Origin: Poa pratensis
Taxonomy: Eukaryota; Streptophyta; Magnoliopsida; Poales; Poaceae
Reading direction: 5' to 3'
DNA: 64,000 nt
Assembly (NCBI GenBank): GCA_947311845.1
Contig: CAMZMU010000089.1
Coordinates: 25,445,981-25,509,980, forward strand
Below, one piece after another: positions 32,475 to 44,505 of this stretch. Numbering within the stretch: the stretch's first letter is position 1; every line of letters starts with the position of its first letter. Under the pieces are notes generated by a model. It did not search any database. It had not been told where the DNA came from and worked only from the letters and a program-made list of their open reading frames with translations. The translations under genes and the position numbers were made by a program.

Positions 32475-33229
32475 ACGAATAGATGTCCATTTGATCGAGT
32501 GATCTTGAGCCTGTGTGATTTGGAGGGTTAGCTTGTTCTGCTGCTTGGCGTGTGCCGTAGGTCTCTGTCCGTTAGCGTTTCTACGAGCTTCAGTTTGTGC
32601 TTCCTGGATGTCAAGTCTCCAGAACATGAACATGCCTGTTATTTTTAGATTGTCGGATGATTTAATGTTGTTACGGCTGAATGCCTTACGGTTTTATTGC
32701 TGCAGGATACTGTGGCGTCAAGGTTGAGCTGAGCAAGAACTTTGAGATGGGTGTCTCAAACAGAACCACTGAGTTAATCAAGATAACCCCCTAAAAAAGG
32801 TACATACACCGATTAAATTTATAGATAAGTTTAAATGTTTAATGCAGTGATTCAGGAACTAATAATTCTTTGCATGTTCCTGTCCTTGAGAACTCCGGAT
32901 GGTGCTGTTACTGAGAGAAATCTATTGGACGCTATGGTATATATTGTGCTACACCCTTTGATTCAAATTTATCTGCTTTTGCACTCATTAAATTAGTAAC
33001 CGTTCTTCATTATTCCTGAGGTTGCTAGTCCGAAGGGTGAGAAGCTTCTTTTCGGAGAATCTCTTATTGAACATGTGAGTAATCGATCAGCTACTTCTTT
33101 TTTCATAGCTCAGCAAGTTTTAGTGCTTATCCGTTAATGGTTGTGTTCTTGCAAGCATACTTGTACCCAAGGCTTGGTTTGAAACGCAAAGAGTAGCAAG
33201 TTCCATGAGGTTGCCGTTAAAAAGTATTG

Positions 33230-34205
33230 TGTCAGTCCTATAGAATTCTTCTGCTCTACATGTTAGTGATCCTTTGCAACTTCTATCTGTGATGTTTGTT
33301 CAATGTTTAGAAGCCTGATCCATGGAATTCTTAATCTAGCAATAAAATCAACCACTGATAGCTGCAATTCGTTGAGCCAACACTAATTATCCCTTCTTTG
33401 ATGTTTCTCTCTGCTTAACATTCTGTTGCTGTCTCTGTGAGTCCCGAGTTGTGCAGTAAGCCTGCCTTAACCAATTCTATACTGCCTCCTGTCAGTGAGC
33501 CTCGTCTTAACAAATGTTATTTGGTGCATCAGGACAGTAATTTTTTCTTTCAAATGTGATTGTAATTGGGGCACTCTGTCCTTGTTACTGCTGGAGACTA
33601 GAATGTGGTGGACATACATCATCTTAGCTTACATTTGCAGAAGAAAATCCTGTATACCATTTTTCAACCTTCTCTTGTGACCAGTAAAGCTAAATAATTT
33701 GAAAAGTCACTTTTGTTCGTTTCCTAACCTTGATCCTGAAATGAGTTGGAACTCTGTCTTGTGGAATTCTTCTATTTTGTATGTTAGTCATCTGCTGCAA
33801 CTTGTATCTGTCATGTTTGTTAATTGCTAGATAATCCTGATGCATGGATTTTACAATCTAGCAGTATGATTGACCACTGATTGCTACAATTTTTTCATTC
33901 AACACTCAACAGTAATTGACTTAAAGGCTAAGAGAAACTCATTGTCCATACTATCATGTTTCTGTTTCTGATTCAACAGTATTGATTCATGCAGTTAGCC
34001 TTGCCACCTGGAGCATCAGGACAGCATTTTTTTTTACTGTAAACAGCAATTTTTTCTTTCAGACGTGATTGTAGTTGTTGCACACTGTCCTTGTTATCAC
34101 TGTAACCTCCTCTGGTGGATATACATCATGTTAGCTTACTTCTGCAGAATAGAATCATCTTATTTATTTTTTCAACCTGTTCTCACGACAATCCAAAATC
34201 CAAAT
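33230..34205 (+). repeat. About 530-bp tandem duplication in intron 6 of copy 3
   Basis: The block with TTCTTCTGCTCTACATGTTAG, CAACTTCTATCTGTGATG and CACTCTGTCCTTGTTACT (33238-33680) is repeated in diverged form at 33765-34180 (GTATGTTAGTCATCTGCTGC, CACACTGTCCTTGTTATC). The intact gene has only one equivalent at about 8090-8520. Confidence 0.75.
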
Positions 34206-34900
34206 CATTTTTGTTCATTCTATAATCCAAATCCTCCCATGAACCGAAACTCATATAGTTCCATTATTTCAGGATTCTGGTTCTGTGACTACAACTACAA
34301 GTATCATGACAACACACTGTCATATGTGACCCTGAACAAGGTTGGCGCGGATGAATCTGTGCTGCAAGTATGATTTTGACAATATGCTTGTGATTGTTGC
34401 CCTTCAGGGTCAAGGGACTCGTGCTCTTCCGTGGCACGGACATCGCCAAGTTTGTCATGGAAGAGGTCTACGAGTGGAACAAGGTCGACATCTCCGATGA
34501 GGCCTAGAAGGAGCGGGTCGACGCCATGGCTGAGGACCTTGAGCCATTCGAAGGGCAGGCCTTGCTGGATGCCAAGTTCAAGTGAGCGGAGCAGTGCTCA
34601 GGATAATGATGCCAAGTGCTTCAAGGGCGGCGACAAAGAAACTATGTAGGACCTGAATTCAGTGTCGAAGCCAAGACCCGGCTGCCCGCATCTCCTCCGG
34701 AATCAAGTAGAAGAAACTGGTTGAGCTAAGAGGGCGCTTTGCCAAAAGGCCAATTACGTCTTGCCCTTTAGACTGGGCTGGGTTTCCTTTTTTTTTCTTG
34801 GGACGATTTTGTTTGTTACTTAATGCCAATTTTACCTGCTGAACCAGTTACATTTCATGCTATATCATGAGTCTTCGGGTATCTGTTCCCGCTGTCTTGT

Positions 34901-36087
34901 TATGCTATGATGAGGTTTATGCATTTGAGTCTTGTGCGGATGGAGCCAGTTATCTCCGTTTATATTGTTGCTGTTACTTTCTTGATATGTGGCAGAGCAC
35001 ACCAGCCGCTCGCGTAATCAATTGTACAATGTTGTTGTACACAGTAGATCTCAAGCCATGTAACCTTCTTTCTCACAATACAACAACTTTAAAGCTATTC
35101 AGATCCCCGTTAAGATCCGAATGTTCTTAAACTGTCCAAATGTTTCGGCAGTCTGGAGTTGCCCTTGCCCACATGTTTGAACAGCCAAGGCTTAAGCAAA
35201 ACAGGGCAGTCAAAACTAATAATCACCACCCCCTTGAATATGAAGTTCCATCTTTATGAAGTGCCAACACTGAAAAATCCATCGCCCGTTCATGCTTGCT
35301 TGGCCAGCAGTGAAATCTGAGGTCGCCTGCCACTGGATCTACATACTACTGAATTCATGGAGTAGAAAGCATCCGAGTATTCAAACGACAAGCTGAACAA
35401 GTGCCGAGCCAGACGATTACAGAGTACGAGGGTCATCATTTCCTGCTACATTACTCATTTAACAAAGCACCATCATTTGCTAATAATAGCATGTATGAAA
35501 GGGAAGATTCACAATAACCTACAAACTGTTACATCATGAGTGGCTAGTGAAGGGTGAGAACAGACAACTACCAAAACGATCACCAAAACAACTGGCGATT
35601 TCCTACATGATCACCCTGTGCATTGTCTACGGCCCTGCTTCCACAGGGACCCTTTGCACCAATCTCATCACAGCTCTGTGCTCTCGTTGTAGTCTGGATC
35701 ACCCTGTTTTCGTTTGTATGCTACCTGAATTTCTGCTATGACTCTACTTGTGTGTGTCATGCGTGGCCTGCATTCTTGAAACGACTCGGAACTGCAGAGG
35801 AGCCGATGCCAAACAGACCCATGCGGTGTTCGGTGAGGATCAACTGTAAAAAGAAGACGAGTCTGTGAAGAGAAAACTTCAGAGTAAAGCACACGTTGTA
35901 GACACATGTGAACAAGTAAGATAAGACATACGTAAAGCATTGCAAAGACACCAACAAAGACTAACACTAACTGTGTTGGGTGAACTACAAAAGATACTGG
36001 AAAAGAAAACCCGAAATGCGGACCAAGCCAGAGATGTCTGGAGGGAGGGAAAGAGTACCAGATGTAAGTTCATCGTGGAACAAAGGT
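34901..36087. other. Flank of copy 3 and 3' region of the glycosyltransferase gene
   Basis: About 35110-35200 matches the flanks of copies 1 and 2. From about 35210 to 36087 the sequence probably holds the 3' UTR and downstream region of the minus-strand gene ending at 36088. The short frames here are not supported as genes. No polyadenylation site could be placed with certainty. Confidence 0.4.
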
Positions 36088-37876
36088 TCAGAAGTCATAT
36101 TTCGTTCTGCCACTCTTCAAGATTAGGCACAGCATATCAGACAATTGAGAGGTTGAATTGTAGAAATCCCATGCCTCGAGCATCAAGCGCTTTCTTGAAC
36201 CTTTGAAATGGACAACCTGAGAACAACATGTCAGATTTGGTATGTTATCATACCCAATGAAAAAGCACTGCAACATGCTCCTAAGAGGCTCAGAGCTAGA
36301 CCTTCCCAAAATCAGCACGTCTAACACTGACAAGTGGCAAGAATGAAAAACACAGTGTAACAATAACAGAAGAACTGCAAAGTACTAGTGTCTAACCAAA
36401 AATAAAATCTATCACGACGGCATGGACCAAACAAGTTCTTACAGTAGAAAAAATGATATACCTTAACATCCAAGGGCATACCATGAAACTGTCCAGCACC
36501 CTCAGGAGGAGTCCAATTATAAATTGCACAAGGCAAAAACAGAACAGATGCTCCATTGACTTCACCTATAAATGTTTCAGGCCTAGAAAATTTCCCAAAA
36601 GCTGATGGTAGATAAGACTTCACAACCCATGCCAGTGCTAGTTGATCACCAAGCATGCGAGAAGCCCTCATATATTTTAGGTTGTATGCTTCAAGGACTT
36701 TTTTAAAGAATTCGATAGCCCTAAAAGCAAAGGAAGAGATTATTTAATGTAAGGCCAAGTTTTCTACTAAGATCTGTTACGTATTAGTAGATGTTAACTT
36801 ACTTAGAGATGCCATCACTGGTCCCTCTCACCGCTACAAATCCAGAGTTCAGAGGTTGGCCTTTGTTATTACGGAAAGTAAGAGCAAGGTGACAATGAGG
36901 ATATCTCTTGAAGATATGTTCAAGATCCTCAACCACTGCCATATCAGAATCTGTGAAAATATAATGACTAAAACTGTTCACTTGGTCAATCTCCTCAAGT
37001 TTTAGCTCTAGAAAGGCCTGAATATGAACCAGAAATGCAAAGATATCAGCATTTAAAAGAAAATAATGCATATAGATGGCTGCACGGCAGTAATATTTGT
37101 AGATCACATAAGCAGTAGTTCTGATTTATGAGAAAGCATATGCAGAAAGATGTTGTTTCAATCAAGCATATAGACTTACAATGTAGGACTTGATTCTCTG
37201 AAGCATTAAATTTCCTCGAGAATAATTTCCTTCAATAGGAAGTATTGTGCCCTCCCTTGATTTATTGACAATTTTGATTTAGGATCAGTCAATATTATGA
37301 CTTTGCTTGTTGGCATTGACACCTACAGAGTTCTACAAATAAGATCAGACGTTAAACAAACATCCTCGCAATCACCAATTTATATGTCCCTTCTACTTTT
37401 GAAGATTCAATTTACATGCCAGAAGGCTAAAACACATAGTGGATCCTATAAAAAGGTGTGCTAGCTGGGTCATAGTGACATCAATGGTTCTATTTTAGTT
37501 TTCGCTAAATTTGTTCCTCTTTCTCTACTACCAAATAACTAACTTTTAGAATTCTCTTAGCTGAGAGTGATTATGAGTCATTCACAACATGCAAAAACAT
37601 GATAAGAAATTTAAGCATCTTGGTTAGTTACTGGCTAGCATAAACAAGAAGAAAAGGAAGAAGTACCTGTATGAAACTGACGAAAGTGTTAAGAATGGCC
37701 ATGGACCTTTCCTCCTTGCTGTAAGAATGCTTTCCAACAGTTACAGCATCAGATGACATTTTGCCAGCACCAGCGGGGCCAGAATTGTAGGTTGTGAATA
37801 CTGTAACAAAAGAAACAAGTTCTCCAGAATATTTTCTTTCACTTGATAAACTGATCTTATTCACAGCTTTAAGTCC

Positions 37877-38018
37877 TGAGGAAAAAAGTAAAATGCAGTC
37901 AGTAGCTACAAAATAGATGCCGATCTCTCTCACGCTATAGAAGTATGTGAGGAAAAAAGTAAAATGCAGTCAGTAGATACAAAATAGATGCCGATCTCTC
38001 TCACGCTATAGAAGTATG
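37877..38018 (-). repeat. 71-bp tandem duplication at the exon 2 acceptor
   Basis: Two copies (37877-37947 and 37948-38018) with one visible difference (AGTAGCTAC/AGTAGATAC). The duplicated unit includes the polypyrimidine tract of the exon 2 splice acceptor of the minus-strand glycosyltransferase gene, so the intron carries a decoy tract. Confidence 0.85.
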
Positions 38019-38048
38019 AATAGACTTATGCGTTATCCTGAAGCCTAA

Positions 38049-38587
38049 GCTTCTGGCGTCCTCTGTGATAGGAAAGTGCCACAAAAGCTAAAAGGCAAGT
38101 TCTATAGGACGGCGATTCGACCTGCGATGTTGTATGGCGCAGAATGTTGGCCGACCAAGAGACGACATATCCAACAGTTAGGTGTAGCGGAGATGCGCAT
38201 GTTGAGATGGATATGTGGCCACACAAGAAAGGACCGGGTTAGGAATGATGATATACGTGAGAGAGTTGGGGTAGCACCAATTGAAGAGAAGGTTGTCCAA
38301 CACCGTCTAAGATGGTTTGGTCATATAGAACGTAGGCCTCCGGAAGCGCCATTGCATACCGGACGGATAAAGCGGGATGAGAATGTTAAGAGGGGTCGTG
38401 GTAGGCCAAACTTGACATGGGAGGAGTCTGTTAAGAGAGATCTGAAGGATTGGAATATCACCAAAGAACTAGCCATGGATAGGGCTGCGTGGAAGTTAGC
38501 TATCCATGTGCCAGAACCATGACCTGGTTTCGAGATCTTATGGGTTTCAACTCTAGCCTACCCCAACTTGTTTGGGAAAAAAAGGCT

Positions 38588-38621
<34 letters not shown>
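38049..38621 (+). mobile_element. 5'-truncated RTE-type LINE with (TTG)n tail
   Basis: The frame at 38076-38522 reads YRTAIRPAMLYGAECWPTKR, then MRMLRWICGHTRKDRVRND and VQHRLRWFGHIERRPPEAP, ending GRPNLTWEESVKRDLKDW. This is the C-terminal end of RTE-clade reverse transcriptase. About 60 bp later it ends in a (TTG)n array (38587-38620), the known RTE tail type. The duplication GTTATCCTGAAGCCTAA lies at 38032-38048 and 38622-38638. It sits in intron 1 of the minus-strand glycosyltransferase gene, in antisense to it. Confidence 0.9.
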
Positions 38622-38904
38622 GTTATCCTGAAGCCTAACTGGCACTGTTAAATGGATATCACAGAACATTGTACACTGTAGTCAATAAGTAAGTTTACAT
38701 CCAGCACAGTACGTACAATCCTAGGCGCTGATATTCCAGTAGCTACAATTCTCGTTTCTTACTCTTCCCAGAATTGCTTCAAATTGGATGATACAGTTAG
38801 AGCTTACATGTGAGGATTGGTTCTCGTGAATCAGTTGTTATGTGGAGATGCTAAGAGATTGCACATTTGTAGTATGTCCAGGAGAAAGAACAGAGAACGG
38901 AATC

Positions 38905-39293
38905 GGAAATCCACTTCGGGTAGTAGGTGCAGATGCACCCACTACCCAAAAAACAATTTTGAAAATGTCAAAAAATTCAAAGTAAAAATTTCGCATATAT
39001 GTCAAGACATTTTATGTTAGCACACGAAGTTACGTGAAGAAAAAATATTTTTTGTGACATGTGTAAAAAAGACAAATCTGGACGCACCAAAATGTTTTTA
39101 TACGAGTCATTTTTTTTGTCTTTTTTGCACAGGTCACAAAAAATGTTTTTTCACCACGCCATTTTTTGTGCTAACACATAATGTTCTAATGCACATCCGA
39201 ATTTTTTTCTGTAATTTTTTGACATTTTGAGAAAAAACTAATTTTTTTTACGTAATAGGTACAGATGCACCTATGAGCCAAATCGCCGCCTTC
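38905..39293. mobile_element. Mutator-like MITE in intron 1
   Basis: 389 bp of AT-rich sequence. The ends carry related motifs, TAGGTGCAGATGCACC (left) and ATAGGTGCATCTGTACC (right, reverse complement). GAACGGAATC flanks it at 38895-38904 and 39294-39303. A 9-10 bp duplication points to Mutator. There is no coding capacity. Confidence 0.65.
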
Positions 39294-39947
39294 GAACGGA
39301 ATCATCTAATTTCACACACCCAATCTTCGAATAAGAGGTCAAGAATGATAACTGCATTTCAAGCATTGTTGGTGCCAGGGCTACGATGATTTGGTGCCAA
39401 ATAAGCTATGATCATCTGTAAGCTGTGTAGTGTTTTCTATTTTCTTTAATTACTTTGAACCAACATATGATGGTTTTGCAAAATGCTGCGGCGTGGGTGT
39501 CAATTGACACGACAGCTTGAATGTGGCTTTCGCCACGCCACAGGGGCCAAGTCTACTCCCCAACTACCAAACACAGAAGCAGAGAAATCATCTGTCACAA
39601 TTCACAATGCGCAAAACTGATGGAAGTACAGAAACCTTGGCACTGAAGGCGATCGGGGCGGCCCTGGCCGGCGGCCGGGCCGAGTACGAGGGAATCAGGA
39701 CGCTTCAGTGCGGCAGGATGGGGCAGGTCCAGGCCCTGCTCCGGCGCCCAGCTCAGCCGCAGCCTGGAAACTGCAAGGACGGGCACAGATTGGATCGTCA
39801 GGAGGGCAAGCTGCGCAATGTGCGCCAAAATCGAGAGGAGGAAAGGCGTTGCGGGGCCGTACCGGAGTAGATGAGCGGCACGAGCAGGAAGAGGAGGAGG
39901 AGCGGCAGGCGGGGGAGGGACCGGCTTCGGGGCCTCGAGATCGCCAT

Positions 39948-40268
39948 GGAAGCGGCGGGTGGAGGAGGACTGGAGTGGAAGCGGTGTTCTCTCCTCGGCT
40001 CGGCGCGGCGGCGGTGTGGGTATTTTTACATTTAGCCACCGTTACTTCCGCGGAAAGCGTATTCGTGTGCTCCGAAGCAAATAGATAACTTCCAAAGGAC
40101 TGCGTAGCAAAACGTACAGCACCGCCCGCCGCCGAATGGATTCTCCTGGGGCGATGAGCCCCGTCGCCATCGTTCCTCTTCCCCGCGGCAACCAAACGCA
40201 ACTCCAGCACCGAGCATCAGACGTGGAGGCGACCACTCGTCTCCTCCGCATCCCCGCCGGACGCCGGG
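39948..40268. promoter_or_regulatory. Bidirectional promoter between glycosyltransferase and HDAC genes
   Basis: The two start codons lie 321 bp apart and face away from each other. The interval is CG-rich at both sides with a central AT-richer part (about 40015-40090) and no clear TATA box, as in many plant divergent promoters. Both 5' UTRs must be short. Confidence 0.6.
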
Positions 40269-43200
40269 ATGTCCTCCTCATCGGCCGCCGCCGCCTCCGC
40301 GCCGGGGGGCACGCCGGCGGACGCGCTCCGCCGCAACCGTATCCTCTCCAGCAAGCTCTACTTCGACGTCCCGGGCTCCAAGGTCAGTCGCTCGCTCGCT
40401 CGCGGAAATGCTCTCCGGGTACTCCGAGCACTCGTTAATCTCTTGTCGCGGTTGAGCAGGCTCCGGTGGTCTGCTCCGCGGCGTACGACATCGCCTTCTT
40501 CGGAATCGAGAAGATGTGAGTCAGCTGCTTGCTCCATCCAGTACCTGCTTATACATGCCTTGGCTACGTCTTACGCTGTGCGCTTGTGCAGGCACCCGTT
40601 CGATTCCTCCAAGTGGGGACGCATATGCAAGTTCCTCACCAAAGAGGGCCACCTGGAGAAGAACCGGGTGGTTGAGCCACTGGAGGCTTCCAAGGAGGAC
40701 TTGCTGGTGGTGGGAACTAAAGATCAGGAAGCTATTTTTTCTTGGTTATAGTAGTGCATCATCTTCTGATTGTTCGTTGGATTTGCTTAACCAGGTTCAC
40801 ACGGAGTCATATCTGAACAGCCTCAAGAGCAGCTTCAGGGTTGCAGCCATTGTAGAGGTACTAGTTACTCAGAAGAAGTTCAGTTGGCCTGACTGCTAGC
40901 AAGCTGTACAGTGGAGGCTGCTAATGAGATGTTTTATTTCAGGTTCCTCCGGTAACGCTCATTCCTAATTGGGTGGTGCAGCAGAAGCTACTGTACCCCT
41001 TTCGGAAGCAGGTGATTTCTTGTCATTAGGTGCTCCCATCTGTACTGAAAATACCTAGATGCATAAATTGAGTACCAAGGAAACTTACATAATACAGTGC
41101 TGTTTTTTCCGTAGGTGGGTGGGTCCATTTTATCTGCCAAACTTGCGGTTGAGAGAGGATGGGCCATTAATGTCGGTGGAGGATTTCACCATTGTTCGGC
41201 GGAGGAAGGGGGTGGATTTTGTGCGTACGCTGATATTTCCCTCTGCATTCAGTTTGCCTTTGTCCGATTAAATATTTCAAGGTCAGAAACTTATACCGAT
41301 CTGACTGTAACTATAGAAACTGTATTCCTTTGGTCTGCAACTATTTGTATGACTTGTACAAAGCATGTGCTTCTCTGTACATTTGTGAATATATTCTGTA
41401 AACTATCTGCGTTGATAATCATCCTCTGTCATGCTATGCTATATCATGCTTTCTTCCCTATGAAGATTTCTATGCTTGTTAACATCCTAGGAAGCACTAT
41501 GTTTTTCCAATTACGTAATGCTTGTGTTGGCAGTGCAATGAAAGGATATGTACGTACATTCCTTACTAACTAGTTTAGCTTCATAAGTACCTATCCTTTT
41601 CAAACACTTGCAGAGTAATGATCATAGATCTGGATGCTCACCAAGGAAATGGCCATGAAAAGGATTTCGCCAATGATGGTAGCGCCCGCTGTTTTGTTCT
41701 TCTATTAATGTGTTCACTATGGTGACCCCAATTTTTTGCTTGCAGAAAGAGTTTACATTTTGGACATGTACAATGCTGGAATTTATCCCTTCGTAAGTAT
41801 CACCATCTAAAATTCTTTTTACACCTGCTGAACGTCAAGCTTATTTTTGATTCTGTTGGATATGATTTGACTATCATTATGAAATATTTGGTTCAAAATT
41901 GACTATGGCGAGGTTACTTGTCCAGAATTTTTGTTCATGTCAGGGTGTTGACCATGAGTTCTGTTCTTGACCCCAGAAAAGAATCTATATCATGTTTTGG
42001 AAGATAACATCCAGTTCAGAATGATGCAATTGGGCATAGATCACAACTGAAAGAACAATAGCCCATGTTGTCTATACTAAAATTATTTCTTGTATCTGTT
42101 GCTGTGTATCTAGAATCCCCACTGTCCGAAGTTTATCTCTCATTTTTGTCACCAACTTTATGTTCAGTCCTTGTGCATTGTCATTCCTTTTTTTATGCAT
42201 GTATTGTTTATAATATTCTATGTAAACTGACCTTTTTTTTGTAGGACCACGCCGCTAAGCGTTATATTGATCAAAAAGTCGAGTTAGTTGTAAGTTACAT
42301 CAAGCTGTTGGTTATTCTTATATTTTTTTTCATGTAACTCAAATATGAACTGAATGCATTATGTGATTGTGCATTTTAGAGTGGGACAAAAACAGATGAC
42401 TACTTGGATCAGCTTGACAAGGCTCTCAAGGTACTCTTACAACTATGGATTGGGTGCTCGCTAAATTTGCAATTATAAATGAAATCATGTGTGCAATGTC
42501 TAAGGACAATTATTAGGGGTGGTATTTTAGGTGTCATATCTTTATGATAAAGTTCTAGGATTACAATAAACTGGACATAAAGGTGATTTTGATATACTTA
42601 TTTAGATTGTGAGGTAAAAATCATAGTGTTCAGTAAGTTATTTGCATCTTATTCAACTGAAACGGAGGTTTGAGGTTGGGAAAAATATGTTCAAAATGCG
42701 TTGGCACTTGGGCAACATAATTTCTCATGTTACTTTCTGATGAAATGTTCATACCCAATGACCTCTGGCAATACACTTTTTGTCTCTTCTTCCAACTTTC
42801 AACTTAATGCACTTCGAAACGTACTTGTTCTCCATGTTTGGCAGACTTGTTGCACTTTTAACCATTCACCCTTGTTTTATGTTCATTAATTTTGTTACGA
42901 GACTTTCTATTTACAGTTTCTCTTGAATCGTGTTGTTTGCAGGTCGCAAAAAGTAGATTTCAGCCCCAGTTGATTGTTTATAATGCTGGAACAGACATCC
43001 TGGATGGTGATCCATTGGGAAACTTGAATGTACTTTTCTAATCAGCTCTATATTTTTTCACAAAGATCGGACCCATAAATAACTTAGCCTGTAAATAATG
43101 TATTCTGCCACATGCAGAAAATTTCTTGACGGCATCATTATGCAGAATCTTGACCATGAACACCAACCAAGACTTAGATAGTATTATTTTTCTGCCTAAG

Positions 43201-43656
43201 CTAGACATTTTGGCTGTAATGCCACAACAGAAACTGGAAAATAATCGTGTGCCGAAGTATTCTAGACACTAGTTTATTAACAACAACATATATCCTTTGT
43301 TTTGCTTCTGTTCCTTGCACCCATTGGTGCTACACTGCTGAATCTGACATCTTTTCCCCCAAAATTCCAGATAAGTCCTGAAGGTGTGGTGATGAGAGAT
43401 GAGAAGGTCTTCAGGTTTGCAATAGATCAAAACATTCCCCTTCTCATGCTGACATCAGGTGAACCCCGTCTCCTATACTTTGTGTTTTTGTTTCTCTCCT
43501 GCGAATCGCATACATCAACCACTAATACGCATCAATATGCACACGCCTCACCTCTTCTCAGGAGGCTACATGAAGTCGAGCGCACGAGTAATTGCAGATT
43601 CCATTATCAATCTCTCACAGAAGAACTTGATACAACTAGGTGGCCAGCTAGGCTAA
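40269..43656 (+). CDS. Class IV histone deacetylase (HDAC11/HDA2-like)
   Basis: Thirteen exons: 40269-40382, 40460-40515, 40592-40709, 40795-40857, 40943-41011, 41115-41281, 41614-41678, 41746-41792, 42245-42289, 42380-42430, 42943-43029, 43371-43458, 43562-43656. All are GT-AG and in phase, giving 354 residues, close to the class IV norm. The deacetylase domain covers most of the protein. HPFDSSKWGRI starts near residue 57. GGGFHHCSAEEGGGFCAYAD (from about 161) has the catalytic His pair. DLDAHQGNG (201-209) has the zinc-ligand Asp and His. YNAGTDILDGDPLG gives the third ligand Asp. The enzyme removes acetyl groups from lysines on histones or other proteins. The start was chosen because it opens the frame that splices correctly. 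No break was seen, so it is likely functional. Confidence 0.95.
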
Positions 43657-44505
43657 ATGAGCACCTGCCACGACTGTTCAACCTGAAGGACTCATCTGTG
43701 GATGTATATATGTTGTATGATATAAATTAGTAGGTACGTTTCACACAAAAAACTTGTCACCTTGTATATATGTCATAAGGCCTTTGTTTCCAAGAAGAGC
43801 AAGTTACAGGGAAGCTTAGAGAGGGTGATCATGACAAGATATAACACTTGGAGATCCTAGTGGATCCCCATTAGGCCATCTCGGTCGTCAAACTATACGG
43901 GTTTCAGGCTTTCAGTTAATAATTTTTCCTTGTAGCCACTAAATATACCATCTTGTACTCTATATATCTTGACGGTGATTAAAAAAGGTATAATATGCTG
44001 TTTTGTCCCGCCGGGTTTTCCTGGTAGTCCAAAAGACCATTTGTTTGGGGCTTTCGTCGCCCGTTTGGATCTCTTACAGTTCACTGCTCAGAATTCCTGC
44101 TATTTGAAACTTTGCTTCCTTGCCTTCTAGAATCGTAACAGTTTTTGCCCCAAAGACGTTGATGGTTCGAGCTGTCCGGCCAGCTTCGGTCTGAACTGAG
44201 GTTCATCATCCAGTGCTTGAATTTGATGGCAGGTTATTCTAACAGAATTTCAGTGACTGGAACTTTCCTCAGCAGAACAGCTCAATTCATGTCAAAAAAT
44301 GCAACATGGCCTATATAGACAAGTAGATGAACTACCATATAGAAGACTAGGCTACACTTCTGACCAATCCTAGCACTATCTGTCCAGTCTGATCTAACAC
44401 TACCAAGACATGGAAGACAAAGAGTACAGAGAGAAAAACAGAGGCATTGCCATTGCCACCAAACAGAGTCTCTTTCCTGCCTCCTTCCGGGCCTCCCTGA
44501 TACAG
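43657..44505. other. Convergent 3' regions of HDAC and bHLH genes
   Basis: About 850 bp between two stop codons on opposite strands. It should hold both 3' UTRs and polyadenylation sites. Small frames here have no support. Confidence 0.5.

Larger units (their letters stand above)
31080..34900 (+). pseudogene. eEF1Bgamma copy 3, decayed
   Basis: Homology starts inside the 5'-UTR intron. The start codon is lost, since the position equal to ATGGCGCTC reads ACGACATTTG (about 31160). Exon 2 (about 32700-32800) lacks its first part and has an in-frame TAA. Exon 3 (about 32877-32937) and exon 4 (about 33022-33075) carry indels. Most of exons 5 and 6 is deleted, leaving YPRLGL and FHEVAVK pieces near 33160-33225. 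Exon 7 (34273-34585) lacks several segments and has a TAG at 34504. Intron 1 is split by a LINE and intron 6 has an internal duplication. There is no chance of a functional eEF1Bgamma. Confidence 0.9.
36088..39947 (-). pseudogene. CDI-like nucleotide-diphospho-sugar transferase gene, 1-bp frameshift
   Basis: Six minus-strand exons with GT-AG borders and compatible phases: 39863-39947, 37667-37875, 37180-37322, 36803-37017, 36462-36720, 36088-36216. The product would have 346 residues. Residues 1-28 include a Leu-rich signal anchor (LPLLLLFLLVPLIY), predicting a type II Golgi/ER membrane protein. FTDSDMAVV near residue 167 supplies a DxD-like motif, followed by LTFRNNKGQPLNSGFVAVRG and SRMLGDQLALAWVVKS, then GMPLDVKVVHFKGSRKR. 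This matches my knowledge of the plant family that includes Arabidopsis CDI. Exon 3 is 143 bp where 144 are needed. Near 37251-37257 the frame jumps from SKLSINQG to GTILPIEGNYSRGN, so one base is missing. That makes it a pseudogene, unless this is a sequence error. Intron 1 holds an RTE insertion and a MITE. Confidence 0.8.

Noticed and set aside
38587..38620. Independent (TTG)n microsatellite
   Set aside because: It sits exactly at the 3' end of the RTE element inside the duplication, so it is the element's tail.
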